Shown piece after piece: positions 44,101 to 52,875 of a stretch of DNA of 64,000 bases (its first letter is position 1; each line of letters begins with the position of its first letter). The notes beneath the pieces are model-generated. The model was not told the origin of the DNA and did not search any database. It saw only the letters and a list, made by a program, of their open reading frames with translations. The stretch is from an uncultured Pseudomonadales bacterium (lineage in GTDB: Bacteria; Pseudomonadota; Gammaproteobacteria; Pseudomonadales; Azotimanducaceae), in the NCBI GenBank assembly GCA_958296165.1, contig OY282447.1, positions 434,001 to 498,000 of the forward strand. The letters are read 5' to 3'. The position numbers and the translations under genes are program-made.

Positions 44101-44955
44101 TTGTTTCAGAAAACGCCTTCCCGCTTCGTCTCTGAAGTCAATCCGCCCAGCGGCGTCGCGCACGACGACGCCTACTACTTCATCTGCGTGGGCGAGCAGC
44201 TACTGAGCATCAGCGAGCAAGGCATTCCCCGGCCCGTCACGGCCGACGAGTTCCGCTGGCTGGACGTGGACGTAAGCTACAAGCACTATCTAGGGCGCTG
44301 GGACCACCGCGCCTGCTACGCCTTGGCCGCGCAAGGCAGCGTTCCGGAAGGCTTCGCGCTAACCGGCCTGCGCGCCTGGCTCGGCCGCGTCGAACCGGAT
44401 TTCTTCTACTTGGCAGGGCGCGCCAAGCAGATCATCGAGTGGCACCGGGACCACCGCTTCTGCGGCCGCTGCGGCAGCAAGAACGACGACCATCTCACCG
44501 ATCGCGCCAAGTGCTGCCAAGAGTGCGGCCTTGTTACCTATCCGCGCTTGAGCCCCAGCATCATCGTGCTGGTGCGCAAGGAAGACCGCATGCTGCTCGC
44601 CCGCAACGCCGCGTGGCCGGCGCGCATGTTCTCCACCTTGGCCGGCTTCGTCGAGCCCGGCGAATCCATCGAACAAACGGTGCATCGAGAGGTGCGCGAG
44701 GAGGTCGGCATCGACGTGGACAACCTGCGCTACCTCGGCAGCCAGTCGTGGCCGTTCCCGAACTCGCTCATGCTGGGCTTCCATGCCGACTACGCCGGCG
44801 GCGACATCGTCTGTCACGACGGCGAGATCGCGGAAGCGCACTGGTTCCACTATCGAGACCAGCCCAACGTGCCCGGCGGCACGGCCATCTCTCGCTGGCT
44901 GATCGATGCGTTCATCGAGGAGATGAAGGAGCGCGAACGCCGAGACGGCGCTTGA
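44101..44955 (+). CDS. nudC: NAD+ diphosphatase / RNA deNADding enzyme NudC
   Basis: About 284 residues from TTG 44101, chosen because AGGGG lies seven bases upstream; the frame is open to ATG 44005 but the added residues are not conserved. It has the zinc ribbon (FCGRCGSKN and [11 protein letters not shown]), the Nudix box [23 protein letters not shown] split here as [11 protein letters not shown] and REVREEVGI, and the [18 protein letters not shown] segment specific to NADH pyrophosphatases. It hydrolyses NAD(H) and removes NAD caps from RNA. Length fits E. coli NudC (257) with an N-terminal extension. Confidence 0.93.
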   Translation: MFQKTPSRFVSEVNPPSGVAHDDAYYFICVGEQLLSISEQGIPRPVTADEFRWLDVDVSYKHYLGRWDHRACYALAAQGSVPEGFALTGLRAWLGRVEPDFFYLAGRAKQIIEWHRDHRFCGRCGSKNDDHLTDRAKCCQECGLVTYPRLSPSIIVLVRKEDRMLLARNAAWPARMFSTLAGFVEPGESIEQTVHREVREEVGIDVDNLRYLGSQSWPFPNSLMLGFHADYAGGDIVCHDGEIAEAHWFHYRDQPNVPGGTAISRWLIDAFIEEMKERERRDGA

Positions 44956-44996
44956 GCAGGGTTGGGAGCATTGGGAAAGATAAGGAGCTAGGCAAG

Positions 44997-45497
44997 ATGG
45001 CTTGGGTGGCTGTACTAATGGGATCGGAAACGGACTGGCCGACGATGCGGGCCTGCACAGAGGTGCTGGATGCGTTGGCGATACGCTTTGAAGTGCGCGT
45101 TACGTCCGCGCACCGCACGCCGGCGGCCACCGCGCAATACGTCGAGGACGCCGCAAGCCGCGGCTGCCGAGTGTTCATTTGCGCGGCCGGCCTGGCCGCG
45201 CATCTCGCCGGTGCGGTCGCCGCGCACACGACGCGGCCGGTAATCGGCGTACCCATGCACGGCGGGCCGCTAAACGGCGCGGACGCGTTGCTTTCCACGG
45301 TGATGATGCCCGGCGGCGTGCCGGTCGCAACCGTGGCAGTTGGCAAGGCCGGGGCCAGGAACGCCGGCTATCTGGCCGCGCAAATGCTGGCCATCGCCGA
45401 TGCCGATCTGGCCGCTCGCATTGCGACCGATCGCCAAGCCAATGCCGCCAAGGTAGCCGCCCAGAACGAATCCGTGCAGCGCTCGCTAACGGCGTAG
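44997..45497 (+). CDS. purE: N5-carboxyaminoimidazole ribonucleotide mutase
   Basis: 166 residues from ATG 44997, with AAGGAG upstream. Class I PurE features: [53 protein letters not shown] and [16 protein letters not shown]. It converts N5-CAIR to CAIR in purine synthesis. Class I enzymes need N5-CAIR made by PurK, yet purK, which often follows purE, is absent: tsaC begins nine bases after the stop. purC and the AICAR transformylase are at 19-21 kb. Confidence 0.95.
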   Translation: MAWVAVLMGSETDWPTMRACTEVLDALAIRFEVRVTSAHRTPAATAQYVEDAASRGCRVFICAAGLAAHLAGAVAAHTTRPVIGVPMHGGPLNGADALLSTVMMPGGVPVATVAVGKAGARNAGYLAAQMLAIADADLAARIATDRQANAAKVAAQNESVQRSLTA

Positions 45498-45506
45498 ACA
45501 ACGCCG

Positions 45507-46055
45507 ATGTGCGATGCCGAACTGCACGCCGCGGTGCGTGTTCTGCGCCGCGGCGGCGTGGTGGCCCATGCGAGCGAAGGCGTTTGGGGGCTCGCCTGCG
45601 ACCCCTTCGACAGCAGCGCAGTGGCGAAGATACTGGCCATCAAAGGCCGCGCAGTGGCCAAGGGACTGATCGTGATTGCCCACGACGCCGCCCAATTCGG
45701 CCCGGAACTCGCCGCTTTGGAAGATGCCGTCGCCACCCGCATTCGGGCCAGCTGGCCCGGCGCCGTTACATGGGTGGTCGCCACTCGGCGTTTCCCGGAC
45801 TGGATAACAGGCGGCAGCGACGCTGTGGCCATTCGCGTTCCCGACCACGCGCAGGCGCGCGCCTTGACGGCGCTGTTCGGCGGCCCGCTGGTCTCGACCT
45901 CGGCCAATCGCAGCGGCGCACCCCCAGCCACCTGCGCGGCCAGCGTTAGCGCCTCGCTCGGCGCCGAAGTGGACTATCTGCTGCCGGGAAAAATCGGCGC
46001 GCGACGCGGCCCTAGCCGCATCTTCGACGCCGCGAGCGGCAAGGCGCTGCGATGA
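45507..46055 (+). CDS. tsaC: Threonylcarbamoyl-AMP synthase TsaC (YrdC/Sua5)
   Basis: A 182-residue YrdC-domain protein: GGVVAHASEGVWGLACDPFD, ILAIKGRAVAKGLIVIA with the substrate-binding Lys and Arg, and VSTSANRSGAPPA. It makes threonylcarbamoyl-AMP for the t6A modification of tRNAs reading ANN codons. Length fits E. coli TsaC (190). Its stop overlaps aroE as ATGA, and gene order purE-tsaC-aroE is common in gammaproteobacteria. Confidence 0.94.
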   Translation: MCDAELHAAVRVLRRGGVVAHASEGVWGLACDPFDSSAVAKILAIKGRAVAKGLIVIAHDAAQFGPELAALEDAVATRIRASWPGAVTWVVATRRFPDWITGGSDAVAIRVPDHAQARALTALFGGPLVSTSANRSGAPPATCAASVSASLGAEVDYLLPGKIGARRGPSRIFDAASGKALR

Positions 46056-46876
46056 CCGATCGCTACGCGGTGGTGGGCAATCCGGTAGCGCACAGCCTGT
46101 CGCCCCGCATCCACGCCCTGTTCGCCGCCGCTACCGCGCAAGACATGCGCTACGCCAAGCTCGAAGCGCCGCCGGACGGCTTCGCCGCCGCAGTGGAGCG
46201 GTTCTTAGCCGCCGGCGGCAGCGGACTCAATGTAACGCTGCCCTTCAAGTTGCAGGCGTGGCGCTGGGTAGACAGCCACGACGAGGCGGCGCGGCAATCC
46301 GGCGCGGTGAATACCATCGTCTTGGAGGGCGACCGGCGGCATGGCTGCAACACCGACGGCATCGGCCTGGTAGGCGATCTCACCGGCAACCTGGCTTGGC
46401 CGCTGCTGGGCGCTCGCACCCTCGTGTTGGGCGCCGGCGGGGCCGTGCAAGGCGTGTTGGCGCCGCTGCAACGCGCCGGCGTTGCCGATCTCACCATCGC
46501 CAACCGCACCCTCGCCAAGGCGCGACGCTTGGCCGACCGCATCGGCGCCAAGGCATGCGCCCTGGCGGATGTGGATGCAGGCTGGGACGTGGTCATCAAC
46601 GGCACTTCCGCCGGAGTGGGCGGCACAGGCCAGTTGGTTGCTCCGGCAGTGGTGTTGAACAGCCGCTGCTACGACATGTTCTACGCCTTGGACGGCGGCA
46701 CGCCGTTCTGCCGATGGGCGGCAGCCGCCGGCGCACAGGCCGTCAGCGACGGCCTCGGCATGCTGGTGGAACAGGCCGCGGCGGCGTTTGCGCTCTGGCG
46801 CGGCGTGCAGCCGGACACCGCTGGCATCGTCGCGGCGCTGCGCGGAGGCACCGGGCGAGCGCGAGATCTCCCGTGA
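46052..46876 (+). CDS. aroE: Shikimate dehydrogenase
   Basis: A 274-residue AroE: VVGNPVAHSLSPRIHALFA binds shikimate, NVTLPFKLQAW has the catalytic Lys, GAVNTIVLEGD and CNTDGIGLVGDL carry the catalytic Asp, and VLGAGGAVQGVLAPL with NRTLAKARRLA bind NADP. It reduces 3-dehydroshikimate in aromatic amino-acid synthesis. It overlaps tsaC and the SURF1 gene by four bases each, so the run is translationally coupled. Confidence 0.96.
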   Translation: MTDRYAVVGNPVAHSLSPRIHALFAAATAQDMRYAKLEAPPDGFAAAVERFLAAGGSGLNVTLPFKLQAWRWVDSHDEAARQSGAVNTIVLEGDRRHGCNTDGIGLVGDLTGNLAWPLLGARTLVLGAGGAVQGVLAPLQRAGVADLTIANRTLAKARRLADRIGAKACALADVDAGWDVVINGTSAGVGGTGQLVAPAVVLNSRCYDMFYALDGGTPFCRWAAAAGAQAVSDGLGMLVEQAAAAFALWRGVQPDTAGIVAALRGGTGRARDLP

Positions 46877-47589
46877 GCGCGACATTTCGCCCCGGCTGGG
46901 CGCTTACGTTGCAGGTCGCGGCAGCGCTGGTCACCGTACTCGTCTTGGCGAGCTGGCAATTCTCCCGCGCTTTGGAAAAGACCGCCTTGCGCGACGCTCG
47001 AATAGCGAAGCTGCTGGCCGAACCCGCGAGCGTGGCCGCGGCACCGTTCGCGGCGGAGATCGAGGATTTCACGCGCCTCTCTCTCACCGGACGCTACGAC
47101 GCCGAGCGCCAGTTCTTCGTCGTCAACCGGCCCGGCGGACGACTGCAAGTGGTGACGCCGCTGCGCACCGCCGATGGCGTCTTCCTAGTCAATCGCGGCT
47201 CTATTCCCCCGCCCGGCAATGGCGCACCACCGGTGCCAACGCCCATCGATGAAGTGGCTCTGGTAGGCGTGGTCTGGCCCATCAAACCACTTTCGCCAAT
47301 GCTGGCCCAAGCACCTTGGCCGGCGGGTTGGCCAAAGCAAGTGCGCACACTCCAGCCAGCGCGGATGGCCGCCGCGCTCGAAAGCGACCATGCGAACGTG
47401 TACGAGCGGGAAGTCCGCTTGGAAGCAGGCAATCCCGGAGTTTTCCAAGCCGCATCGCTGGCGTGGGACTACTCCCCCGGCACCCACTGGGGCTACGCAG
47501 TGCAATGGCTGCTGATCGGCGTGGCCGTCGGCTTCGGCTATATGGTCATCGGCAAACGTCGCGCCAGATCCCAGCGCAGCGATGGCTAA
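46873..47589 (+). CDS. SURF1 family cytochrome oxidase assembly protein
   Basis: 238 residues from GTG 46873, whose GTGA overlaps the aroE stop. The N-terminal span (LQVAAALVTVLVLASWQFSR) and C-terminal span (YAVQWLLIGVAVGFGYMVIG) flank a periplasmic domain with FTRLSLTGRYDAERQFFVVN and WDYSPGTHWGYAVQW, the usual SURF1 layout. SURF1 helps insert heme a into aa3-type oxidases. The stop overlaps ctaA by eight bases. Confidence 0.88.
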   Translation: MSATFRPGWALTLQVAAALVTVLVLASWQFSRALEKTALRDARIAKLLAEPASVAAAPFAAEIEDFTRLSLTGRYDAERQFFVVNRPGGRLQVVTPLRTADGVFLVNRGSIPPPGNGAPPVPTPIDEVALVGVVWPIKPLSPMLAQAPWPAGWPKQVRTLQPARMAAALESDHANVYEREVRLEAGNPGVFQAASLAWDYSPGTHWGYAVQWLLIGVAVGFGYMVIGKRRARSQRSDG

Positions 47590-48547
47590 GCCTGGCAGAA
47601 CGGTATTCGCGCTGGCGGCCGGCGGCGTCGCGCTCGCGTTCGTTGTGGTTTTGCTCGGCGCCTACACGCGCCTAGTGGACGCCGGCTTGGGCTGCCCGGA
47701 TTGGCCCGGCTGCTATGGCCACCTCGACGTGCCATCGAGCAGCGCGGAAATCGCCCGCGCCGCAGAAGCGTTCCCCACCGCAGCGCCCGTGGATGCCGAA
47801 AAAGCGTGGACGGAGATGGTGCATCGATATGCCGCCGCACTGCTCGGCTTCCTGATTCTGCTCATCCTGGCCTTGGCGGTGAAGAACCGGCTGCCGTGGC
47901 GTCTGCCCGCAACGCTTGCCGCCCTAGTGATGGCGCAAGGCGCCTTCGGCGCATGGACCGTAACGCTCAAGCTCTGGCCTCAAGTAGTAACCACTCACTT
48001 ACTTGCCGGCTTCGCAACCCTCGCCTTGCTCTGGCTATTGGCCATCGCGATGCGACGCCCGGCGTGGCGCGTGCCGCCAGCGCTCAACCGGCTGGCAACC
48101 TTGGCCCTCGCCGTGCTAGTGGCGCAAGTGGCGCTAGGCGGCTGGCTAACCTCCAACTACGCGGCGCTCGCCTGTCCGGACTTCCCCACCTGCCACGGCG
48201 AGTGGCTGCCGAGCATGGACTTTCGGGCCGGTTTCAACGTCTTCCAGAGCATCGGCCCCAACTACTTGGGAGGCCTGCTTTCGAACGATGCCAGAGTCGC
48301 CATCCACATCGGCCACCGCATCGGCGCGGTGGCCGTATTGCTGACGGCGGGCGCCTTGGCACTGCGCGTAGGCAACAGACCGCTCGGCTGGCTGCTCGGC
48401 GGCGTGCTGGCAGCGCAGCTGGGGTTGGGCATCGCCAACGTAGTATTCGCACTGCCGCTGGCGGTAGCCGTGCTGCACAACGGCGCCGCGGCGGCTTTGC
48501 TGCTAACGCTCGTGACCGTGAAGTACGCCGCTCGCCAGCAGGCATAA
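47582..48547 (+). CDS. ctaA: Heme A synthase
   Basis: A 321-residue CtaA/COX15 protein with about eight membrane spans. Conserved features are LGAYTRLVDAGLGCPDWPGC near the N-terminus and EMVHRYAAALLGF, THLLAGFATLALLW and IHIGHRIGAVAVLL carrying the heme-ligand His residues. It oxidises heme O to heme A for cytochrome oxidase. The heme O synthase gene ctaB, commonly next, is absent: a Sco gene follows after seven bases. Confidence 0.93.
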   Translation: MAKPGRTVFALAAGGVALAFVVVLLGAYTRLVDAGLGCPDWPGCYGHLDVPSSSAEIARAAEAFPTAAPVDAEKAWTEMVHRYAAALLGFLILLILALAVKNRLPWRLPATLAALVMAQGAFGAWTVTLKLWPQVVTTHLLAGFATLALLWLLAIAMRRPAWRVPPALNRLATLALAVLVAQVALGGWLTSNYAALACPDFPTCHGEWLPSMDFRAGFNVFQSIGPNYLGGLLSNDARVAIHIGHRIGAVAVLLTAGALALRVGNRPLGWLLGGVLAAQLGLGIANVVFALPLAVAVLHNGAAAALLLTLVTVKYAARQQA

Positions 48548-48554
48548 TGCGACC

Positions 48555-49181
48555 ATGAAATTCGCGCTCGCGTTCCTGCTTGCCGCCGGCCTGATCGGCG
48601 GCGGCTTGGCGGTGGCCTATCTGCTGCCGGAGCACGCCTACAGCAACGAGGAACTGCGCGCCTTCGGCTTCACCGCATTCGATGAGCCGCGGCCGATAAA
48701 CGCCTTCGCCCTAGCGGACGCCAGCGGCGACACATTCGGCCCGGAGCGGCTGCGAGGGCGCTGGTCGCTGGTGTTCTTCGGCTACGCCAACTGCCCGGAC
48801 ATCTGCCCGATCACGCTCTCGGTACTCGGCGACGCTGAAACCCTCCTACGCGACAACCAAGACGAAGCGTTCCAAGGCATATTCGTGAGCGTAGACCCAG
48901 AGCGCGATACGCCGGATGCGCTAGCACAGTACGTGGCCGCGTTCTCAGCGGATTTCGTAGGCGTGACCGGCAACGTCCATGCCATCAAGTCGTTCGCCCA
49001 GAGCCTGCACGCCGGCTTCTCCAAAGCAGCAGTGGAAAAATCGGCCCTCGGCTATCTGATGGATCATTCCAGCCACATCGCCGTTATCGACCCCCAAGTG
49101 CGCCACTACGGCTTCATCCGCACGCCGGTGGAAGCAGCGGGGCTCGCGACGCTCGTGCGGGCACTCGCGGGGCGCAGCTAG
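48555..49181 (+). CDS. Sco1/SenC family copper chaperone
   Basis: A 208-residue protein with an N-terminal anchor (ALAFLLAAGLIGGGLAVAYL) and a periplasmic thioredoxin fold. The copper site is complete: FFGYANCPDICPITLSVLGD with the CPDIC pair and the distant His in YLMDHSSHIAVIDP. Sco delivers copper to, or reduces, the CuA centre of cytochrome oxidase. It would act with the PCu(A)C protein at the left edge. The oxidase subunits themselves are not in this window. Confidence 0.94.
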   Translation: MKFALAFLLAAGLIGGGLAVAYLLPEHAYSNEELRAFGFTAFDEPRPINAFALADASGDTFGPERLRGRWSLVFFGYANCPDICPITLSVLGDAETLLRDNQDEAFQGIFVSVDPERDTPDALAQYVAAFSADFVGVTGNVHAIKSFAQSLHAGFSKAAVEKSALGYLMDHSSHIAVIDPQVRHYGFIRTPVEAAGLATLVRALAGRS

Positions 49182-49208
49182 GCGACGCATCACGCCAACC
49201 TCCAACAC

Positions 49209-50159
49209 ATGGCTGCCGATGACATCTTGGAGCGGTTCCGCAAGCTGAGGACTTGGGGCAGCAACGGCCGGCGCGCACCCCACAAACCCCTGCTGGCCCT
49301 TTGGGCAATTGGCCGTTGCCTAGCCGGCCAAAGACGAATGGCGCCGTTCGCCTTGGTCGACCGAGAGCTCGCAAGGCTGCTGCACACGTTCGGTCCTCGC
49401 CGCAAGACGACGCACACCGAGGTTCCCTTCTGGCGGCTGCACAACGACGGAGTTTGGCAGTTGGACAACCCTAGCGTAGTCACCACCACCCCAAGTGGCG
49501 ACGCGCATAAGTCGAAGCTGATCGACAACAACGTCCGCGGTGGACTGTTGGAGGACGATTACGTCGCCTTTCAAGCGAACCCGAAAATCGCCTGGGATGT
49601 GGCGGACATGCTGATAGACGCCCACTTCCCGCAAAACTACCGCGACGACATCCTACGGGCGACCGGACTCGTAAGTCACACGGGCGAGCTGCAACGGCTG
49701 GGAGAACGAGGCACTGAGATCAGGGATGAAAGGGTCGAGTACGAGCTTGCTAGACGTCGCAAACGGCATCCGGCGTTCAGAGGTGCAGTCTTGAGTGCAT
49801 ACAGCGACCAATGTGCCGTGTGCGGGTTGGACATCCGGTTGGCTGACGCGCCGATTGCCGTTGAGGCAGCCCACATCCACTGGTTCAAGGATGCCGGGCC
49901 GTCCAACGTGTGCAATGGCTTGGCGCTCTGCGTTTTGCACCACAGACTGTTTGATCGAGGAGCGTTCACCGTTGTTGCAGACTTTCGAGTCATCGTCGCT
50001 GCACAGGTGGATGGCACCGGGTTCCACGACGCACTAGGCGGTTTCGACCGGAAGCGACTGCGAATCCTCCCCGTCCGCGCCGACCTGCGGCCGGACCGGC
50101 GCCATCTGAGCTGGCACGCCAAGGAGGTCTTCAGAGATCCAGACGCCATACGAGCGTAA
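49209..50159 (+). CDS. Phosphorothioate-DNA-dependent HNH restriction endonuclease (type IV-like)
   Basis: A 316-residue, two-domain protein. Residues 1-150 resemble the sulfur-binding domain of PT-dependent restriction enzymes: GRRAPHKPLLALWAIGRCL, then LLHTFGPRRKTTHTEVPFWR and LHNDGVWQL. Residues 190-260 form an HNH nuclease: YSDQCAVCGLDIRL, VEAAHIHWF, SNVCNGLALCVLHHRLFDRG, with Cys pairs for structural zinc. Such enzymes cut DNA bearing Dnd-type phosphorothioate marks. No dnd genes are present, consistent with a host that destroys marked incoming DNA. It lies 27 bases after sco and next to an integrase remnant. Confidence 0.85.
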   Translation: MAADDILERFRKLRTWGSNGRRAPHKPLLALWAIGRCLAGQRRMAPFALVDRELARLLHTFGPRRKTTHTEVPFWRLHNDGVWQLDNPSVVTTTPSGDAHKSKLIDNNVRGGLLEDDYVAFQANPKIAWDVADMLIDAHFPQNYRDDILRATGLVSHTGELQRLGERGTEIRDERVEYELARRRKRHPAFRGAVLSAYSDQCAVCGLDIRLADAPIAVEAAHIHWFKDAGPSNVCNGLALCVLHHRLFDRGAFTVVADFRVIVAAQVDGTGFHDALGGFDRKRLRILPVRADLRPDRRHLSWHAKEVFRDPDAIRA

Positions 50160-50485
50160 CCGGGCCGAAGCGCTCAGCGGCTTCGGTGGTCGGCGTTGCG
50201 CACATTTATCCAAGAGAGCACCTAGGGAAGGTCTGACAAAGCGCCGATCGACCGCCGGAAGTGGCCGAGAGGCGGTTTTGGCAGCGATGCCGTGTCGAAG
50301 GGTCGAAAAAAGGCGCGGTTCCGGCCCTTTCGACGCCGTTTCCGCGCTTCGGCCGCAGAGCGTCGAGGGATTCGGCTTGGCGCGTTCGCGCCTGCAGGCT
50401 CTCGGCTTCGGCGTCTTGATGCGGCGGTCCGTAGTCGGTCGGCAAGGTTTCGATAACGGCCGTTCTAGCAACCGAAACACGTGAA
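50160..50485 (+). other. Gene-free stretch before the integrase remnant
   Basis: No gene recognised. An imperfect inverted repeat (GTCGAAGGGTCG near 50295 and GGCCCTTTCGAC near 50320) surrounds a run of six A, which could form a hairpin. A GGGAAGGTCTGACAA string at 50225-50239 recalls insertion-sequence ends, but no partner repeat was found in the window. Confidence 0.3.
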
Positions 50486-50663
50486 GTGCCGCACGGCTTC
50501 CACTCCTCGTTCCGCGACTGGGCAGCGGACAAGAACGATGTGCCGAGGGAGGTCGTGGAACCCGCGCTGGCGTACACCGTGCGCAACGCCGTCGAAGCTG
50601 TGTACGCCCGCACCGACGCTTCGAGCGCCTCAGGGCACTGATGGACGCCTACTTGTCCGCGTA
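50486..50663 (+). pseudogene. P4-type tyrosine integrase, C-terminal fragment
   Basis: One frame reads VPHGFHSSFRDWAADKNDVP, REVVEPALAYTVRNAVEAVY and ARTDA, the C-terminal signature of P4-type integrases (normally HGFRSSFRDWA and ALAHxVxNxVExAYxRxD). After a frameshift at about 50618 the tail continues as FERLRALMDAYLSA and ends at TAG 50661. The Arg before SSFRDW is His, and most of the gene is missing. It marks the left part of a decayed integrated element. Confidence 0.85.
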
Positions 50664-51232
50664 GGGGGACTCTGGGGCGACTTGATCCCACTCGTTTAGG
50701 ATCGCCTGCAACTCAGTGATGTACATGTCGCACAACTCTAGGACGTCCTCTTGGCCAGACCAGTCCTCGAATCGGTACTCGACCCTTCGTTCGATCTTCG
50801 TCGGCTCTGGCTCCGATGGCGTATGTTCGCCCTCGCTGCGTCTTACGAGATTTTCGTCTTCGAACACACTGATCGAAAAACTATCTGCCGTATATATCGT
50901 GTCCGTCATCGTCAAAGTGACGTGCTGCTGGGGCTCTATGGGATGCGTGTGAATATTCAAATTCCGTTTTTGCCTAAGAATCCAAGCGTCTTGTTGATAT
51001 TGATCTGGCGGTCATACCACGAGCAGTGTTCTTTCCCGCAACACCCTTTGAGACCAGGGTAACGGCAGGCTTCCTTGCACTCTTCAAGCAGGTATTGCAT
51101 GACGGTACGTGCCGCCGTAAGAAACGCGCTCAATTCGTACTTGAAGCAAACTGGATCGTTTACGTATTTGTCCATGTGGGCACGGAAATACCGTGCCTCG
51201 TCGAGCTTCTCGTCCACTCCCGACTGTTCCAT
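50649..51232 (-). pseudogene. Conserved hypothetical gene split in two by a one-base frameshift
   Basis: Two open frames abut. The first (51232 to 50957, 91 residues) contains DEARYFRAHMDKYVNDPVCF, KYELSAFLTAARTVMQYLLE and YDRQININKTLGFLGKNGI. The second (TTG 50960 to 50649, 103 residues) begins NIHTHPIEPQQHVTLTMTDT. Adding one base to the run of five A on the minus strand (window 50967-50971) joins them as LGFLGKKRNLNIHTHPIEP, which resembles a known hypothetical family with this layout. I infer one original gene of about 194 residues. The region is visibly AT-richer than its surroundings, suggesting transfer. Function unknown. Confidence 0.65.
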
Positions 51233-51383
51233 TTCCGTTTCCTCTTTCGTTGCTAAAAAATCAGCCCAGAACTGCCTCTAGGCCCCGATGAGGGCCCTGC
51301 GGGCTGGTTCTTCATCGCGTCCGCCATGCCTTCGCGGGGGCCGGTGCCGCCTGACTTAGGTGGTTGCTTACGGCCCGATGCTG

Positions 51384-51866
51384 TCAATCGCTAAACATCC
51401 GCTCGACGGTCACCTTCTGTTCTCGGTTCGGGCCAGTTCCTTCTAGTTGCTCGTAGGATTTGTCAACTTCTAGGCCAACTTCGTTGAGCTTAAGAACCAG
51501 TCGGCGGTAGGAGGTCTCTCCTAACTTGCGGGCGCCGCTCCAGCCGTAGAAGTAGTGCATGAGCGTGTTGATCTTAAGCGTGACTTGGTTCCTGTCCTTG
51601 TCACCTTTGTTGAAGACTTCGAGCGCTGGGTCACGAAGCTGGAGAGCACAGTAGACTATGGCCTTTAGGCGGCGTTCGTCATCGAGAAGTCCAAGCGCCT
51701 TGAGCAACTCCTTCTTCCGCAAGTCGTCGACTAGCGCTCTTAGGCCACCGTGGTTGCTGTAATAGCTGACCAGCTGCCGTGGCGTGTTCGTGTCGTGCTC
51801 GTTCTGAAGGCGGCCAATAGTCGCCTTCGTGAGTACGTTGACTACGTCCTTTACGCGTGTGGACAT
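51384..51866 (-). CDS. Hypothetical protein of the DUF932 patch
   Basis: 160 residues from ATG 51866 (MSTRVKDVVNVLTKATIGRL), just after AGGAGACCTC. The upstream open frame would overlap the DUF932 gene and is rejected. The protein is helical and charged, with GLRALVDDLRKKELLKALGL and LVLKLNEVGLEVDKSYEQL; no family recognised. It follows the DUF932 gene by 31 bases on the same strand, so both are likely co-transcribed from near 52880. Confidence 0.6.
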   Translation of the reverse strand: MSTRVKDVVNVLTKATIGRLQNEHDTNTPRQLVSYYSNHGGLRALVDDLRKKELLKALGLLDDERRLKAIVYCALQLRDPALEVFNKGDKDRNQVTLKINTLMHYFYGWSGARKLGETSYRRLVLKLNEVGLEVDKSYEQLEGTGPNREQKVTVERMFSD

Positions 51867-51897
51867 TCGAGGTCTCCTATGTGATGGGAAGTGCAGG

Positions 51898-52845
51898 TCA
51901 AGCCGCTTCGGCGTATTCAACGGCCAAGTCAAGCGCCCTCTTCTTGCGCATTTTGCCTTGGCCGTACCAGGCGGTGCCGAGACGAGTGGCGGCACTGCGG
52001 CCGATCTTGTGGTCGGTGAGGTAGGTGACCGCGTTGAAGGCGTTCCACCAGCTACCGGGCGCGTATTCGCGGCCTGGCTGGGTCTCCACGACCTCGTGAG
52101 CCAAGGCCACGCTGCGGGGCGGTTGGTCCGTGCGGGGAGGCACTAGGGGCGCGAACACCTGCTGGTAATACCGTCCCAACGTGTCTGGCGTATAGCGCTT
52201 GCTCGCCAATAGATCAGCCCGCAGCTTGTAGGCGTCCAGTTTGCCGGCTGCCACGGATACCAGCTTGCGGGCCTCCTCGGCGACGAAGCCGCGGGAATGG
52301 TTGAAGCTAATGCGGTAGTCGTTGTTCTTCTGGCCAAGAGCAAGGGAGAGCGTGTTCATACACACCACGCGTATCGGCGTGAAGCGAATGTCTACCGAAT
52401 GGCCGTATAGGTGAGGGTTGGTGAACAACAGGTAGCTCTCTGTCCTGTCCGCAGCGGAGATGGCAAGGCGGAAGCAATTATTGAGCTTGGCGAGCGCGAA
52501 TACGCGCTTGCCGTTAGATAGTGAGCCGGCCACCTCCATCGTCATGTCGCCGGCGCGAACGAAGTCGTTGAAGAACTCGAACGCCACCGAGTTCTGAACC
52601 GGCGTCCAGCGCTCGGACTTGACGGTGTCCAAGAATTGACCGTCTGAGGAGCGGATCAGGGCGTAGTGGCCAGACTCGTGATCCTGGCCGTTCAAGAGAT
52701 ACGTGAGGGGGACCTTCTCCACCTCCCAATCGAGACCGGCAGCTCTCTGGATATTGCGCGGCAGCACGGTGCTGTCAACGGTGACACCCAACCCGTGCCA
52801 AGGCGGATTACCCGCGTAAGCCATTGATTCTACTTCGTGTGACAT
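51898..52845 (-). CDS. DUF932 / phage-plasmid-like protein (TIGR03299 type)
   Basis: A 315-residue DUF932 protein: MSHEVESMAYAGNPPWHGLG at the start, RSSDGQFLDTVKSERWTPVQ, then FRFTPIRVVCMNTLSLALG-type sequence (DIRFTPIRVVCMNTLSLAL) and SWWNAFNAVTYLTDHKIGRS near the end. The family is widespread on plasmids and prophages; its biochemical role is not established. It heads a two-gene minus-strand unit and has a palindromic operator-like site upstream. Confidence 0.88.
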   Translation of the reverse strand: MSHEVESMAYAGNPPWHGLGVTVDSTVLPRNIQRAAGLDWEVEKVPLTYLLNGQDHESGHYALIRSSDGQFLDTVKSERWTPVQNSVAFEFFNDFVRAGDMTMEVAGSLSNGKRVFALAKLNNCFRLAISAADRTESYLLFTNPHLYGHSVDIRFTPIRVVCMNTLSLALGQKNNDYRISFNHSRGFVAEEARKLVSVAAGKLDAYKLRADLLASKRYTPDTLGRYYQQVFAPLVPPRTDQPPRSVALAHEVVETQPGREYAPGSWWNAFNAVTYLTDHKIGRSAATRLGTAWYGQGKMRKKRALDLAVEYAEAA

Positions 52846-52875
52846 CGTTGCAGTGCTCGTGCCGTGGTCATGCGA

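Noticed and set aside
50223-50330. Insertion-sequence end (GGGAAGGTCTGACAA) with partial similarity to the interior of the 185-bp element
   Set aside because: Shared sequence is only about ten bases (GGTCTGACAA) and no paired inverted repeat or target duplication was found.
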